A stretch of DNA of 64,000 nucleotides. It comes from an uncultured Flavobacteriaceae bacterium. Lineage in GTDB: Bacteria > Bacteroidota > Bacteroidia > Flavobacteriales > Flavobacteriaceae. The number at the start of each line of letters is the position of its first letter. Position 1 is the stretch's first letter. Below are positions 46,566 to 55,959 of the stretch, piece by piece. Location: the NCBI GenBank assembly GCA_947500445.1, contig CANMSB010000008.1, positions 1 through 64,000 of the forward strand, in the 5' to 3' direction. A program made the translations under genes and the position numbers. The notes below the pieces were generated by a model. The model was given only the letters and a program-made list of their open reading frames with translations. It was not told the DNA's origin and made no database searches.

Positions 46566-47381
46566 ATGAAACAGCTGTCCACTGATCAGAACAAGGCAAT
46601 GCACCGAACCGATTCGGGAACGGCACCAAAACTCACGGTTGTGGGAGCGGGTCCGGGTGATGTAGAGCTCATTACCTTGAAAGCCATAAAAGCATTGCAA
46701 AATGCGGATGTGGTGCTGTACGATGCATTGGTAGCCCCCGAGTTGTTGGAGTACGCCCCCGTTGCGGAGCATATTTTTGTTGGAAAACGTAGGGGATGTT
46801 ATGCGTATCAACAGCAACAGATCAATGAACTGATTGTAGAACGGGCCCGTTCACATGGGCATGTGGTCCGCTTGAAGGGCGGTGATCCCTTTGTGTTCGG
46901 AAGGGGCGCCGAAGAAATGGAGTACGCAGCGGCAAATGGATTGGCGGTACATATGGTTCCGGGAGTGTCCTCATGCTTGGCGGTGCCGGCTTCCCAAAAC
47001 ATACCGGTCACCAAACGTGGGGCCACCGAGAGTTTTTGGGTAATAACGGGAACGACCAAGGCCCATAAACTATCGACAGATGTTGCTTTGGCGGCGAAGA
47101 GCGATGCCACCGTTGTTATATTGATGGGAATGGGGAAACTAAATGAAATTGTGTCCTTGTTCGTGGGAGAAAACAAAGGCGATACGCCAATTGCCATCAT
47201 CCAAAACGGCACGCGACCCGATGAACGCATTGCTATCGCTACTATAGCGGGTATCGAAGCTGTTGTGAGGTCGCAAGAACTGAAAAACCCTGCCATAATC
47301 ATTATTGGGGAAGTGGTTCGTCATAGGGAAAAACTAGCAGGGATTACCAATGCGGTCAATGCGGAGGAAGTACAAATTTGA
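46566..47381 (+). CDS. cobA: Uroporphyrinogen-III C-methyltransferase
   Basis: A 271-residue SAM-dependent methyltransferase that makes precorrin-2 for sirohaem, the cofactor of the sulfite reductase just upstream. Motifs are LTVVGAGPGDVELITLKA, VVLYDALVAPELLE, RLKGGDPFVFGRGAEE and the VVPGVSS-type loop (MVPGVSSCLAVPA). The gene has no CysG-type dehydrogenase/ferrochelatase domain fused and none follows, so that step must be encoded elsewhere. The N-terminus has about 17 residues before the domain begins. Confidence 0.95.
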   Translation: MKQLSTDQNKAMHRTDSGTAPKLTVVGAGPGDVELITLKAIKALQNADVVLYDALVAPELLEYAPVAEHIFVGKRRGCYAYQQQQINELIVERARSHGHVVRLKGGDPFVFGRGAEEMEYAAANGLAVHMVPGVSSCLAVPASQNIPVTKRGATESFWVITGTTKAHKLSTDVALAAKSDATVVILMGMGKLNEIVSLFVGENKGDTPIAIIQNGTRPDERIAIATIAGIEAVVRSQELKNPAIIIIGEVVRHREKLAGITNAVNAEEVQI

Positions 47382-47509
47382 TTTTACGCCATAAGGCCGG
47401 GAATCAAAAAAAGAAATAATGTGAGACGGACATCTTTTGGTTCCGATGTTCGTCCGATAACAAAAAGTATAACATCCGGTATTCCGGGTATCGTTTAAAT
47501 AACGTGAAT

Positions 47510-48571
47510 ATGATACAGACAGATATTCTTATAATTGGCGCTGGCCCAACAGGACTTTTTACCGTTTTTGAAGCGGGTCTTTTAAAGCTGAAATGCCATC
47601 TTATCGATGCTTTGCCGCAAGCGGGAGGGCAATGTTCGGAAATATATCCCAAAAAGCCCATCTATGATATTCCGGCCTTTCCGGAGATTTTGGCAGGTGA
47701 CCTCGTATCCAACCTGATGGAGCAGATCAAGCCGTTTGACGCAGGATTTACCCTTGGGGAACGAGCGGAAACCTTGGAGAAGCAAGAGGACGGATCTTTT
47801 ATCGTTACCACGAACAAAGGGACCAGGCATCAAGCACCTGTGGTGGTTATCGCCGGTGGCCTAGGCTCGTTCGAACCAAGAAAGCCGCCCATTGCGAACA
47901 TCACCGATTTTGAGGATAAAGGGGTAGCCTATATTATCAAAGATCCAGAGGTATATCGTGATAAAAAAGTGGTCATTGCAGGTGGTGGGGACTCCGCTCT
48001 GGATTGGTCCATTTTCTTGGCCGATGTTGCTTCCGAGGTTACTTTGGTACACCGAAGAAACGAGTTCAGGGGCGCTTTGGACTCTGTGGAAAAAGCCAGT
48101 GTATTGGCCAAACAGGGAAAAATAAAACTGATTACCGAAGCAGAGGTGAAAAAGCTGTATGGCGATGAACACCTTGAAGCGGTAGTGGTGAAGCACAATA
48201 AGGAAGAGAAGGGAGAAACGTATGTGGAAGCGGATGCCTTTATTCCATTGTTCGGATTATCGCCCAAATTGGGACCCATTGGTAACTGGGGGTTGGAGAT
48301 AGAGCGCAATGCCATAAAGGTCAACAACGCCAAAGATTATCAAACCAATATCCCGGGCGTTTTTGCGATAGGTGACGTTAATACCTATGAAGGAAAACTG
48401 AAGTTGATACTTTCAGGCTTCCATGAGGCCGCCGTCATGTGTCAATATGCCTATCAATTGATCAATCCTGGAAAGCGCTTTGTAATGAAGTATACCACGG
48501 TAGGTGGTGTCGAAGGTTTTGATGGCAGTAAAAAAGAAGCAAAAAAAGAAGTAGTACAAAGCATTCTATAA
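47510..48571 (+). CDS. Ferredoxin-NADP+ reductase (thioredoxin reductase-like)
   Basis: A 353-residue flavoprotein with an N-terminal FAD-binding motif (ILIIGAGPTGLFTVFEAG), an NADP-binding motif (VVIAGGGDSALDWSIFLA, followed by HRRNEFRG) and GVFAIGDVNTYEGKLKLILSGFHEA. It lacks the CxxC of thioredoxin reductase, which places it with the TrxR-like FNRs. It likely supplies reduced ferredoxin to the sulfite reductase. ATG 47510 was chosen; a GTG six bases earlier is an in-frame alternative. It is the last gene of the cys operon and is followed by a strong terminator. Confidence 0.9.
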   Translation: MIQTDILIIGAGPTGLFTVFEAGLLKLKCHLIDALPQAGGQCSEIYPKKPIYDIPAFPEILAGDLVSNLMEQIKPFDAGFTLGERAETLEKQEDGSFIVTTNKGTRHQAPVVVIAGGLGSFEPRKPPIANITDFEDKGVAYIIKDPEVYRDKKVVIAGGGDSALDWSIFLADVASEVTLVHRRNEFRGALDSVEKASVLAKQGKIKLITEAEVKKLYGDEHLEAVVVKHNKEEKGETYVEADAFIPLFGLSPKLGPIGNWGLEIERNAIKVNNAKDYQTNIPGVFAIGDVNTYEGKLKLILSGFHEAAVMCQYAYQLINPGKRFVMKYTTVGGVEGFDGSKKEAKKEVVQSIL

Positions 48572-48593
48572 ACTTCCTACGGATTTTAATTTA

Positions 48594-48633
48594 GGGCCTT
48601 CACCATACATAATCGTATCTGAAGGCCTTTTTT
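48594..48633 (+). terminator. Terminator of the cys operon
   Basis: GGCCTTCA (48595-48602) pairs with TGAAGGCC (48620-48627), followed by six Ts. It lies 23 bases after the last gene. The 250 bases from here to the riboswitch contain no gene; TTACTTTG at 48851-48858 is a possible -7 element for the metH transcript. Confidence 0.9.
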
Positions 48634-48885
48634 GTTCATAGCGTTGTGTGTGGTCTATTACCGATGATAGTAATGCCAGGGCAAGGATAAAATGTGGTGG
48701 GGCTTGATGATGTAGGGCTAAGTGGTTTTTGCTTTTTTTTGGAAAACATCGATTATCGCGATACTTTTAAAAGGTACTGCCATAGTGCATTCTTCTCCGC
48801 ATAGGATGTAAAAACCGCCTACTTTCCTTGCTTTTGAAAGCCCTGTGGCGTTACTTTGTAACCAGTTCATTAAAAATCTGAAAAG

Positions 48886-49056
48886 CGTTATCAAGAAAGG
48901 TGGAGGGATTAGACCCTTTGAAACCTTAGCAACCCTTTGGTATAGTCCGTATTCTCTCGGAACCTAAGAAGGTGCTACATTCTATCTTAAAGCTATAAAA
49001 CTGGTATGGACCGGTATGCATTCGGTATGTAAGACCGAAACTAAGAATAGATAACA
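48886..49056 (+). promoter_or_regulatory. SAM-I (S-box) riboswitch of the metH operon
   Basis: P1 is formed by GTTATC (48887-48892) and GATAAC (49050-49055). The core segments AAGAAAGGTGGAGGGA, GACCCTTTGAAACCTTAGC and AAGAAGGTGCTACATTCTA are present and nearly identical to the metY riboswitch. Extended arms (TTTGGTATAGTCC region and a long CCGGT/ACCGAAAC arm) make it about 30 bases longer than the first copy. It should lower methionine synthase and MTHFR expression when SAM is high. About 100 bases separate it from the ATG. Confidence 0.95.
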
Positions 49057-49157
49057 AAAGAGCATATACTCCTACCTTTTACTTGATATCATTTCATATA
49101 GCACTGATGGCCAATGCGCCGTTGGAAGGGGTCGAACGACGAATTTAGAATAAAACT

Positions 49158-50168
49158 ATGCGTGACATTCAAGATATTTTGAAGGAACGGATCCTCATTT
49201 TGGACGGGGCCATGGGAACCATGCTGCAACGGTATAAATTTCAAGAAGCCGATTTTCGAGGGGAACGATTTAAGGATTGGGAGCATCCGTTACAGGGCAA
49301 TAACGATTTGTTGTCGTTGACCCAACCGGAGGCCATTGCTGCGGTACATGCCAAGTATTTTGAGGCCGGGGCCGATATCGTGGAGACCAATACGTTCTCG
49401 GGTACCACCATCGCCATGGCCGATTACCATATGGAAAGTTTGGTGTACGAATTGAACTATGAGTCCGCTCGGATCGCAAGGGAAGTGGCCGATGAATTTA
49501 CTGCTAAAGAGCCCGATAAACCGCGTTTTGTGGCAGGCAGCATAGGGCCCACGAACAAAACGGCGAGTATGTCGCCCGATGTAAACGATCCCGGGTACAG
49601 GGCCATTTCATTCGATGAATTGCGAATAGCGTACAAGCAGCAGGTGGAGGCACTGTTGGACGGAGGTTCCGATATTCTTTTGGTGGAGACCATATTCGAT
49701 ACCCTTAACGCAAAAGCGGCCCTTTTTGCCATAGAGGAAGTAAAGGAAGAACGGCAGATGAACGTGCCGATCATGGTAAGCGGAACCATTACCGATGCAT
49801 CGGGCAGGACCCTTTCGGGGCAGACGGCCGAAGCGTTTTTAATTTCGATATCCCATATTCCCATATTGTCCGTAGGGTTCAACTGTGCGTTGGGCGCCAG
49901 TCAGCTGGTCCCGCACTTGGAAGTGTTGTCCAATCGTACCGATTATGCCGTATCGGCACACCCTAACGCAGGCTTGCCCAATGCCTTTGGAGAGTATGAT
50001 GAAACGCCCGAGCAAATGGCCGCGCAAATAAAGGAATATGTAGAGAAAGGTCTGGTCAATATCGTAGGTGGATGTTGTGGTACCACCCCCGACCATATTT
50101 CTGAAATAGCGGCTTTGGTAAAAGCATATCGACCACGGGTTTTAGGGGAAAAACATTTTAGTATATGA
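49158..50168 (+). CDS. metH: Methionine synthase, homocysteine-binding (N-terminal) module as a separate protein
   Basis: A 336-residue protein equal to the first module of cobalamin-dependent MetH. It binds homocysteine through zinc: the ligand cysteines are in VGFNCALGA and [10 protein letters not shown]. The N-terminus [15 protein letters not shown] and GAFETNTF-like [10 protein letters not shown] are typical. It ends where the pterin domain would begin in full-length MetH; the rest is encoded two genes downstream. Its stop overlaps the next ATG (ATGA), which shows translational coupling. It is under SAM-I control. Confidence 0.95.
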   Translation: MRDIQDILKERILILDGAMGTMLQRYKFQEADFRGERFKDWEHPLQGNNDLLSLTQPEAIAAVHAKYFEAGADIVETNTFSGTTIAMADYHMESLVYELNYESARIAREVADEFTAKEPDKPRFVAGSIGPTNKTASMSPDVNDPGYRAISFDELRIAYKQQVEALLDGGSDILLVETIFDTLNAKAALFAIEEVKEERQMNVPIMVSGTITDASGRTLSGQTAEAFLISISHIPILSVGFNCALGASQLVPHLEVLSNRTDYAVSAHPNAGLPNAFGEYDETPEQMAAQIKEYVEKGLVNIVGGCCGTTPDHISEIAALVKAYRPRVLGEKHFSI

Positions 50169-50446
50169 TACTGGAAATGGCCGAATTGTGCATTAGATCG
50201 GGACAGTCACAAGCCCTCGAGGAGCAGTTTAGAAAGGCGAGGCCGCGAATAGCTTCTATAAAAGGCTATTGTTCCCATGAACTAAAAATAGGTATCGAAA
50301 AAAAAGACCGATTCCTTTTATTGGTCCATTGGGAAACCTTGGAAGACGATGAAATAGGATTTCGACAATCCGATCAGTATCAGGAATGGAAGCGTTTGTT
50401 ACATCATTTTTATGAACCCTTCCCAGAAGTATTGCACTATCAATAA
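50165..50446 (+). CDS. Antibiotic biosynthesis monooxygenase (ABM)-like small protein
   Basis: A 93-residue protein with the ferredoxin-like ABM fold pattern: [33 protein letters not shown] and QSDQYQEW. Members range from quinol monooxygenases to proteins of unknown role. It is placed between the two halves of metH with overlaps on both sides (ATGA with the gene before, TAATG with the gene after), so it is produced in step with them. A role in protecting or reactivating the cobalamin enzyme is possible but is a guess. Confidence 0.85.
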   Translation: MILEMAELCIRSGQSQALEEQFRKARPRIASIKGYCSHELKIGIEKKDRFLLLVHWETLEDDEIGFRQSDQYQEWKRLLHHFYEPFPEVLHYQ

Positions 50447-53175
50447 TGAGTACAGAAACGAATATCGTGAACAACAGCTCTACCGTAACGAATGAAAACC
50501 CCAGGTACCTGAAATTATCGGGATTGGAACCTTTGGTGATTACCCCGGAAAGCAATTTTGTGAACGTTGGGGAACGAACGAACGTTGCCGGGTCCAAAAA
50601 ATTTCTGCGTCTGATCAAAGAGGAAAAATTTGAGGAGGCCTTGGATGTTGCCCGGGAGCAGGTGGAAGGAGGTGCCCAGATCATCGACATCAACATGGAC
50701 GATGGTTTGATCGATGGTAAGGAGGCCATGGTCAAGTTTCTGAACCTTGTGATTGCAGAACCCGACATTGCTCGGGTACCCATAATGATCGATAGTTCCA
50801 AATGGGACATTATTGAAGCGGGACTGCAGGTGGTTCAAGGGAAGTGTGTGGTAAACTCGATCAGTTTAAAAGAGGGCGAGGCACAGTTTATACAACAGGC
50901 CAAACTGATAAAACGATATGGGGCCGCGGTAATCGTAATGGCTTTTGACGAGGTTGGGCAGGCCGATAATTACGATCGAAGAATAGAAATTTCCAAAAGG
51001 TCATATGACATTTTGGTACATCAGGTGGGTTTTTCGCCCGAGGATATCATTTTTGATTTGAACATCTTTCCGGTCGCTACCGGAATGGACGAACACCGGT
51101 TAAATGCCATCGATTTTATCGAGGCCACCCGTTGGGTACGGGAAAATTTACCTTATGCCAGCGTTAGTGGTGGGGTGAGCAATGTATCCTTTAGTTTTCG
51201 GGGGAACAATCCCGTTCGGGAAGCCATGCACTCGGTATTCCTATACCATGCCATAAAAGCGGGGATGAATATCGGTATCGTAAACCCTAGCATGTTGGAG
51301 GTATATGATGACATTCCCAAAGACCTACTGGAGCACGTAGAGGACGTTATTTTAAATAGAAGGGACGATGCCACGGAACGTTTGCTCACCTTTGCGGAAT
51401 CGGTGGTCGGTAAGGCCAAGGAAAGTACGGTAGACCTTTCCTGGAGGGAAGAACCTTTACAGAACCGGGTGACCCGGGCCTTGGTAAAGGGTATCGATCA
51501 GTATATTGTCGAAGATGTAGAGGAAGCCCGAAAAAGCGTTGCCAAACCCATTGAGGTGATCGAGGGTCACTTAATGACGGGGATGAACGTTGTGGGCGAT
51601 CTGTTCGGTAGCGGTAAAATGTTTTTGCCACAGGTGGTGAAATCGGCACGGGTCATGAAAAAAGCCGTAGCCTACCTATTGCCCTATATTGAAGAGGAAA
51701 AACGAAACAATCCGCAGGCCGATCAAGCCGATGGTGCCGGGAAAATTCTAATGGCCACCGTCAAAGGAGATGTGCACGATATCGGTAAGAACATTGTGAG
51801 CGTTGTGTTGGCCTGTAATAACTATGAAATTGTTGATCTGGGGGTAATGGTGCCGCCCGAAAAAATTATTGATGCTGCCATTGAACACAATGTAGATATC
51901 ATTGGTTTGAGCGGACTGATTACCCCGTCATTGGACGAGATGGTGCACTTGGCAAAGGAAATGAACCGTAAAAATTTTCATATTCCCTTGTTGATCGGTG
52001 GGGCGACCACCAGCAAGGCCCATACCGCTGTAAAAATAGATCCACAGTATAAAGCGGCGGTGGTACACGTAAACGATGCCTCGCGAGCGGTGACCGTAGT
52101 GGGGGACCTGCTGCAAAAAGAAACGGGCGATCGGTACAAAAACGATTTAAAAGAGGAATATGCCGTTTTTCGGGACAAGTTTTTAAAGCGATCCGTTAAA
52201 AAGGAATATAAAACGCTTTCCGCGGCAAGGGCCAATAAATTTCAAATCGATTGGGAAAGGGCGTCCATTTCAACCCCCAATACCATGGGCATCCAAGTCA
52301 TTGAAACTCTGGATCTGGAAAAATTGGTTCCATTTATCGATTGGACCCCATTTTTTAGGAGTTGGGACCTGCATGGCAAGTATCCCGCAATTTTAACGGA
52401 TACGGTTGTCGGTACCCAGGCCCAAGAACTATTCGACGATGCCCAGGAAATGCTCAAAACGATTTTATCCGAAAAGCAGTTGACCGCAAAAGGTGTTTTT
52501 GGCCTTTTTCAGGCCAATACCGTAGCAGAAGACGATATTGAGGTGAAAGCTGGGGAAGCCACTTACCTGTTTCGGACCCTGCGCCAACAGTTACAGCGAA
52601 AAGCGGGAGTGCCCGATTATGCGTTGGCAGATTTTATAGCCCCAAAGGAAACGGGAATTTCCGATTACATAGGTTGTTTTTGTGTGACGACAGGTTTTGG
52701 GACCGCCGAACTTGCCGCCGGTTATGAGAAAAACTTGGATGACTATAGCGCCATTATGATCAAGGCCCTTGCGGATCGATTTGCCGAGGCGTTTGCGGAA
52801 TACCTGCACAAAGAGGTACGTTTGAACCATTGGGGGTATGCGGGCAAGGAGCAACTGAGCAATGAGGAGTTGATCAATGAAAAGTATAAAGGAATACGCC
52901 CGGCACCTGGATACCCTGCCTGTCCGGACCATTTGGAAAAGTTGACCATTTGGGAAGTATTACAGGTAGAGGAACGCATTGGGGTGCAATTGACTGAAAG
53001 TTTGGCCATGTGGCCGGCAGCTTCGGTAAGCGGATATTATTTTGCGAATCCGGAAGCGCGGTATTTTGGACTGGGAAAAATAAAGGACGACCAAGTTTCC
53101 GATTTTGCCTCCAGAAAGGGCATCCCGATTGAGGAGGCTCGTAAATGGTTGGCGCCAAATATTGCGGAGGAGTAA
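50446..53175 (+). CDS. metH: Methionine synthase, pterin/cobalamin/activation modules
   Basis: A 909-residue protein with the last three MetH modules. Order: methyltetrahydrofolate-binding domain ([13 protein letters not shown], about 30-290), cobalamin cap and B12 domain ([13 protein letters not shown], where the His is the lower cobalt ligand; [14 protein letters not shown]; about 330-570) and SAM-dependent reactivation domain ([12 protein letters not shown], about 600-909). Together with the separate homocysteine module it makes methionine from homocysteine. Its ATG overlaps the stop of the ABM gene. metF follows 205 bases later. Confidence 0.96.
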   Translation: MSTETNIVNNSSTVTNENPRYLKLSGLEPLVITPESNFVNVGERTNVAGSKKFLRLIKEEKFEEALDVAREQVEGGAQIIDINMDDGLIDGKEAMVKFLNLVIAEPDIARVPIMIDSSKWDIIEAGLQVVQGKCVVNSISLKEGEAQFIQQAKLIKRYGAAVIVMAFDEVGQADNYDRRIEISKRSYDILVHQVGFSPEDIIFDLNIFPVATGMDEHRLNAIDFIEATRWVRENLPYASVSGGVSNVSFSFRGNNPVREAMHSVFLYHAIKAGMNIGIVNPSMLEVYDDIPKDLLEHVEDVILNRRDDATERLLTFAESVVGKAKESTVDLSWREEPLQNRVTRALVKGIDQYIVEDVEEARKSVAKPIEVIEGHLMTGMNVVGDLFGSGKMFLPQVVKSARVMKKAVAYLLPYIEEEKRNNPQADQADGAGKILMATVKGDVHDIGKNIVSVVLACNNYEIVDLGVMVPPEKIIDAAIEHNVDIIGLSGLITPSLDEMVHLAKEMNRKNFHIPLLIGGATTSKAHTAVKIDPQYKAAVVHVNDASRAVTVVGDLLQKETGDRYKNDLKEEYAVFRDKFLKRSVKKEYKTLSAARANKFQIDWERASISTPNTMGIQVIETLDLEKLVPFIDWTPFFRSWDLHGKYPAILTDTVVGTQAQELFDDAQEMLKTILSEKQLTAKGVFGLFQANTVAEDDIEVKAGEATYLFRTLRQQLQRKAGVPDYALADFIAPKETGISDYIGCFCVTTGFGTAELAAGYEKNLDDYSAIMIKALADRFAEAFAEYLHKEVRLNHWGYAGKEQLSNEELINEKYKGIRPAPGYPACPDHLEKLTIWEVLQVEERIGVQLTESLAMWPAASVSGYYFANPEARYFGLGKIKDDQVSDFASRKGIPIEEARKWLAPNIAEE

Positions 53176-53202
53176 AGGAGGTTATACTAAGCAGGCTCTT
53201 TA

Positions 53203-53296
53203 TGGGACTACGGTCGCGTTAGGGATTGCGGCATTGTTGGAGCACTCCCATTTTTTTGGGATGCGACTGCCAAAAGCCCGGCCGAAAGGCAACGAC
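53203..53296. repeat. Dispersed hairpin element after metH
   Basis: Between metH and metF is a GC-rich stretch with GGGACTACGGTCGCG, TTAGGGATTGCGGC, a small hairpin CTCCCA/TGGGATG around a T-run, and GCCCGGCCGAAAGGCAACG at the end. From memory this resembles a short non-coding repeat that is common between genes of Flavobacteriaceae (GTTAGGGATTG ... AAGCCCG ... CGAAGGG). It may end transcription or be a mobile hairpin. Only one copy is in the window. Confidence 0.5.
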
Positions 53297-53380
53297 CAAA
53301 TAAAAAGGAAGATATATTAACTTAAAAATAATCTCGAAATCACGGGAGTTCTTTGAAGGCCCTGGAACGGGAAACCGATT

Positions 53381-54334
53381 ATGAAAGTAACCGATCATAT
53401 AGAAAGCTCAAAAGGGAAAACGCTTTTTTCCTTCGAAATTATACCACCGGTAAAAGGGCGCAGCATTCAGGAACTGTACGATAATATCGACCCGTTGATG
53501 GAGTTCGATCCGCCGTTTATTGATGTGACCACATCGCGCGAGGAGTACGTATACATTGATCGCGAAGGGCTGTTGGATAAAAAGTTGACCCGAATGCGAC
53601 CGGGAACCGTGGGTATTTGCGCTTCTATAAAACACAAGTACGATGTAGATACCGTGCCGCATGTTTTGTGCGGTGGTTTCACCAAGGAGGAAACGGAGTA
53701 TTTGTTGGTAGACTGTCATTATTTGGGCATCGATAATGTAATGGCGCTACGGGGCGACGCCATGCGGGAAGAGAAGTATTTTAAGCCGACCAAAGGCGGT
53801 CATCCTTTTGCGCTGGACCTGGTAGCACAAATTCAGGACTTGAACTGTGGCAAATACCTGCATGAGGTGATCGAGACCGACGATTGTTCAAACTTCTGCA
53901 TCGGTGTAGCGGGATACCCCGAAAAGCATTTGGAGGCACCATCCTTAAAATCGGACCTGATCCGCCTAAAGGAAAAGGTAGATGCCGGGGCGGACTATGT
54001 AGTGACGCAAATGTTTTTTGACAATCAGAAGTATTTTGAGTTTGTAGAAGCCGCAAAGGAAATGGGTATTACCGTACCCATTATTCCGGGAATCAAGCCC
54101 ATTGCCGTAAAACGCCATTTGCAATTGCTCCCCCAAGTTTTTCGGATCGACCTTCCCCAAGATTTGATCGATGGCGTAGAAGCGTGCAAAAATAACAAAG
54201 ACGTACGCAAGGTAGGGATCGAGTGGGCCATACAGCAGTCCAAAGAATTGAAAGCGGCCGGGGTACCGGTATTGCACTATTATTCTATGGGAAAATCGGA
54301 TAACATTAAGGCTATTGCAAAGGAGCTGTTTTGA
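53381..54334 (+). CDS. metF: Methylenetetrahydrofolate reductase
   Basis: A 317-residue flavoenzyme that makes methyltetrahydrofolate, the methyl donor of MetH. Motifs are KTLFSFEIIPP with the catalytic Glu, FIDVTTSREEY, NVMALRGDAMREE, IGVAGYPEKH and ADYVVTQMFFDN. The length is normal for bacterial MetF. It lies on the same strand as the split metH and is probably in the same SAM-responsive transcript, although the hairpin element between them could reduce read-through. Confidence 0.97.
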   Translation: MKVTDHIESSKGKTLFSFEIIPPVKGRSIQELYDNIDPLMEFDPPFIDVTTSREEYVYIDREGLLDKKLTRMRPGTVGICASIKHKYDVDTVPHVLCGGFTKEETEYLLVDCHYLGIDNVMALRGDAMREEKYFKPTKGGHPFALDLVAQIQDLNCGKYLHEVIETDDCSNFCIGVAGYPEKHLEAPSLKSDLIRLKEKVDAGADYVVTQMFFDNQKYFEFVEAAKEMGITVPIIPGIKPIAVKRHLQLLPQVFRIDLPQDLIDGVEACKNNKDVRKVGIEWAIQQSKELKAAGVPVLHYYSMGKSDNIKAIAKELF

Positions 54335-54790
54335 TGGGGGTTTGTTGAGTGTTGAGTATTTAGTAGTGAGTATTTAGTATTGAGTACTTCGTAATTAGTA
54401 TTTAGTGGTGAGTAAAAAGTATTACGTGATGCGTTATGAGTGATGCTTGAATTTGAGTTTGAATTTGCACTTGTCTTTTGTCCTTTTTCAAGGAGGTTTC
54501 AGCGGTACTCGTTTTGTCCGGTCGAGCGGAGTCGAGACCTCTCTGTGTTCCTAAGTTCTCGACTGCGCTCGAAGTGACATTTTTCTGGTTTTCCCTCAGT
54601 TCAATTGGACGAAGTGCTCTTTTCTCTTGTTCTTTCTGCAAAGTGGTCTTTTTTCAAATCTCAGTAAAAAGTAGTCAGTAATAAGTATTAAGTGATGCGT
54701 TATGAGTGATGCTTGAATTTGAATTCGAGTTTTAGCTTGAGTTTGAGTTTGAATTTGATATTTGAGTTTGAACTTGAGTTTGACACTTGA
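54335..54790. repeat. Low-complexity intergenic repeat region with REP-like hairpin
   Basis: This 500-base gap has no gene. It begins with TGAGTATTTAGTAGTGAG-type runs and has two copies of a GTGATGCGTTATGAGTGATG block about 255 bases apart (near 54427 and 54693). Long stretches of TTTGAATTTGAGTTTGA-like hexamers follow each block. Its make-up is the same as at 80-460 and 40340-40915. Confidence 0.75.
54521..54572. repeat. REP-like inverted repeat
   Basis: TCGAGCGGAGTCGAGA (54522-54537) and TCTCGACTGCGCTCGA (54557-54572) are inverted copies with one mismatch, separated by 19 bases, followed by AGTGACA. This hairpin is of the type scattered in many Bacteroidota genomes as a REP/BIME-like element. 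No RAYT transposase gene is seen in the window. Confidence 0.65.
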
Positions 54791-54836
54791 TCCGGAAAAT
54801 CCTTAAAAAACTGGAACGATAAACTTTGAATAGTTT

Positions 54837-54844
54837 TACCTTTG
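54837..54844 (+). promoter_or_regulatory. -7 promoter element of the PagL-like gene
   Basis: TACCTTTG matches TAnnTTTG exactly. It ends six bases before the ATG at 54851, so the transcript would start at or near the start codon with almost no leader. No good -33 element was found. Confidence 0.5.
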
Positions 54845-54850
54845 GGCCCC

Positions 54851-55945
54851 ATGGGAACAAGGGTACTTTTTGTATTTCTTTTTTTGGGCATTAAAGCCTT
54901 TTCACAAGAACCTTCAAAAACGAAAAGGTACACCTTGGATGTGAATCCGTTTTACGGTTCCATTCTATTGCACAACACCGACATTTCCCATTTGATTACG
55001 GAACATCCCGTAGGTGTTATCGTGGGATATAACCGAAAAACGTTTGGTGAAAACGAATGGGAACGCGAATACAACTACCCCGATGCGGGAGCTTCTTTTG
55101 TATATCAAGATACCCGGAGCGCTACTTTGGGGAAAACCTACGGCCTGTTCGCACATTATAACTTTTATTTTTTTAAGCGTAACCTTCAGTTTCGGGTGGC
55201 ACAGGGCCTGGCCTATGCGACCAACCCCTACGATAGGGTTACCAATTTTAGAAACAATGCCTACGGTTCCCGTTTTTTGAGCAGTACCTATATGATGCTG
55301 AACTATCACAAGCAACGTATTTTTAGAAATCTTGGGCTGAATGCAGGTATTAGCGTGGTGCATTATTCCAACGCAAACGTCAAAGCTCCCAATACGTCTA
55401 CCAATACACTGGCCTTTACCTTGGGGCTGGTCTACAATATCGGTGGTGCCGATCTGCCCTATGTAAGTCGGGAAAAGCAGCAGCTTACCGAGCCGCTTCG
55501 ATACAATCTTGCCTTTCGTTCGGGCATTAACGAGAGCGATAACATCGGCGCCGGACAGTTTCCTTTTTATATTTTTTCGGGTTATGTGGACAAACGCTTG
55601 GGCCGTAAAAGTGCCTTGCAGTTGGGCACGGATGTGTTTTTTAGTAATTTTTTAAAGGAACTGATACGGTATCAGAGCATTTCATTTCCAGAAAACGAGA
55701 TTGCCACGGATACCGATTTTAAAAGAGTGGGGCTGTTTTTAGGGCATGAACTTTTTATAAATAAACTCAGTATTACCACCCAATTGGGGTACTATATCTA
55801 TTATCCGTTCGATTTTGAGGGGCGGGTATACAATCGGGTGGGATTAAAACGGTATTTCGGGGACAAGCTATTTGGTGAAATTTCCCTGAAATCCCATGGT
55901 GCCGCCGCGGAAGCGGTGGAGTTTGGCATCGGAATTCGACTGTGA
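54851..55945 (+). CDS. Acyloxyacyl hydrolase / PagL-like lipid A deacylase family protein
   Basis: A 364-residue exported protein with signal peptide (VLFVFLFLGIKAFSQ) and a predicted outer-membrane beta-barrel. The segment LGLNAGISVVHYSNANV has the His-x-Ser-Asn arrangement of the PagL active site, where His and Ser hydrolyse an acyl chain of lipid A. Barrel strands with aromatic ends follow to the C-terminus. The longer length compared with PagL is usual in Bacteroidota members. ATG 54851 was chosen over a TTG at 54842 that is part of the -7 element. The next gene starts 14 bases after its stop. Confidence 0.8.
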   Translation: MGTRVLFVFLFLGIKAFSQEPSKTKRYTLDVNPFYGSILLHNTDISHLITEHPVGVIVGYNRKTFGENEWEREYNYPDAGASFVYQDTRSATLGKTYGLFAHYNFYFFKRNLQFRVAQGLAYATNPYDRVTNFRNNAYGSRFLSSTYMMLNYHKQRIFRNLGLNAGISVVHYSNANVKAPNTSTNTLAFTLGLVYNIGGADLPYVSREKQQLTEPLRYNLAFRSGINESDNIGAGQFPFYIFSGYVDKRLGRKSALQLGTDVFFSNFLKELIRYQSISFPENEIATDTDFKRVGLFLGHELFINKLSITTQLGYYIYYPFDFEGRVYNRVGLKRYFGDKLFGEISLKSHGAAAEAVEFGIGIRL

Positions 55946-55959
55946 CCTAAAAAATACCA

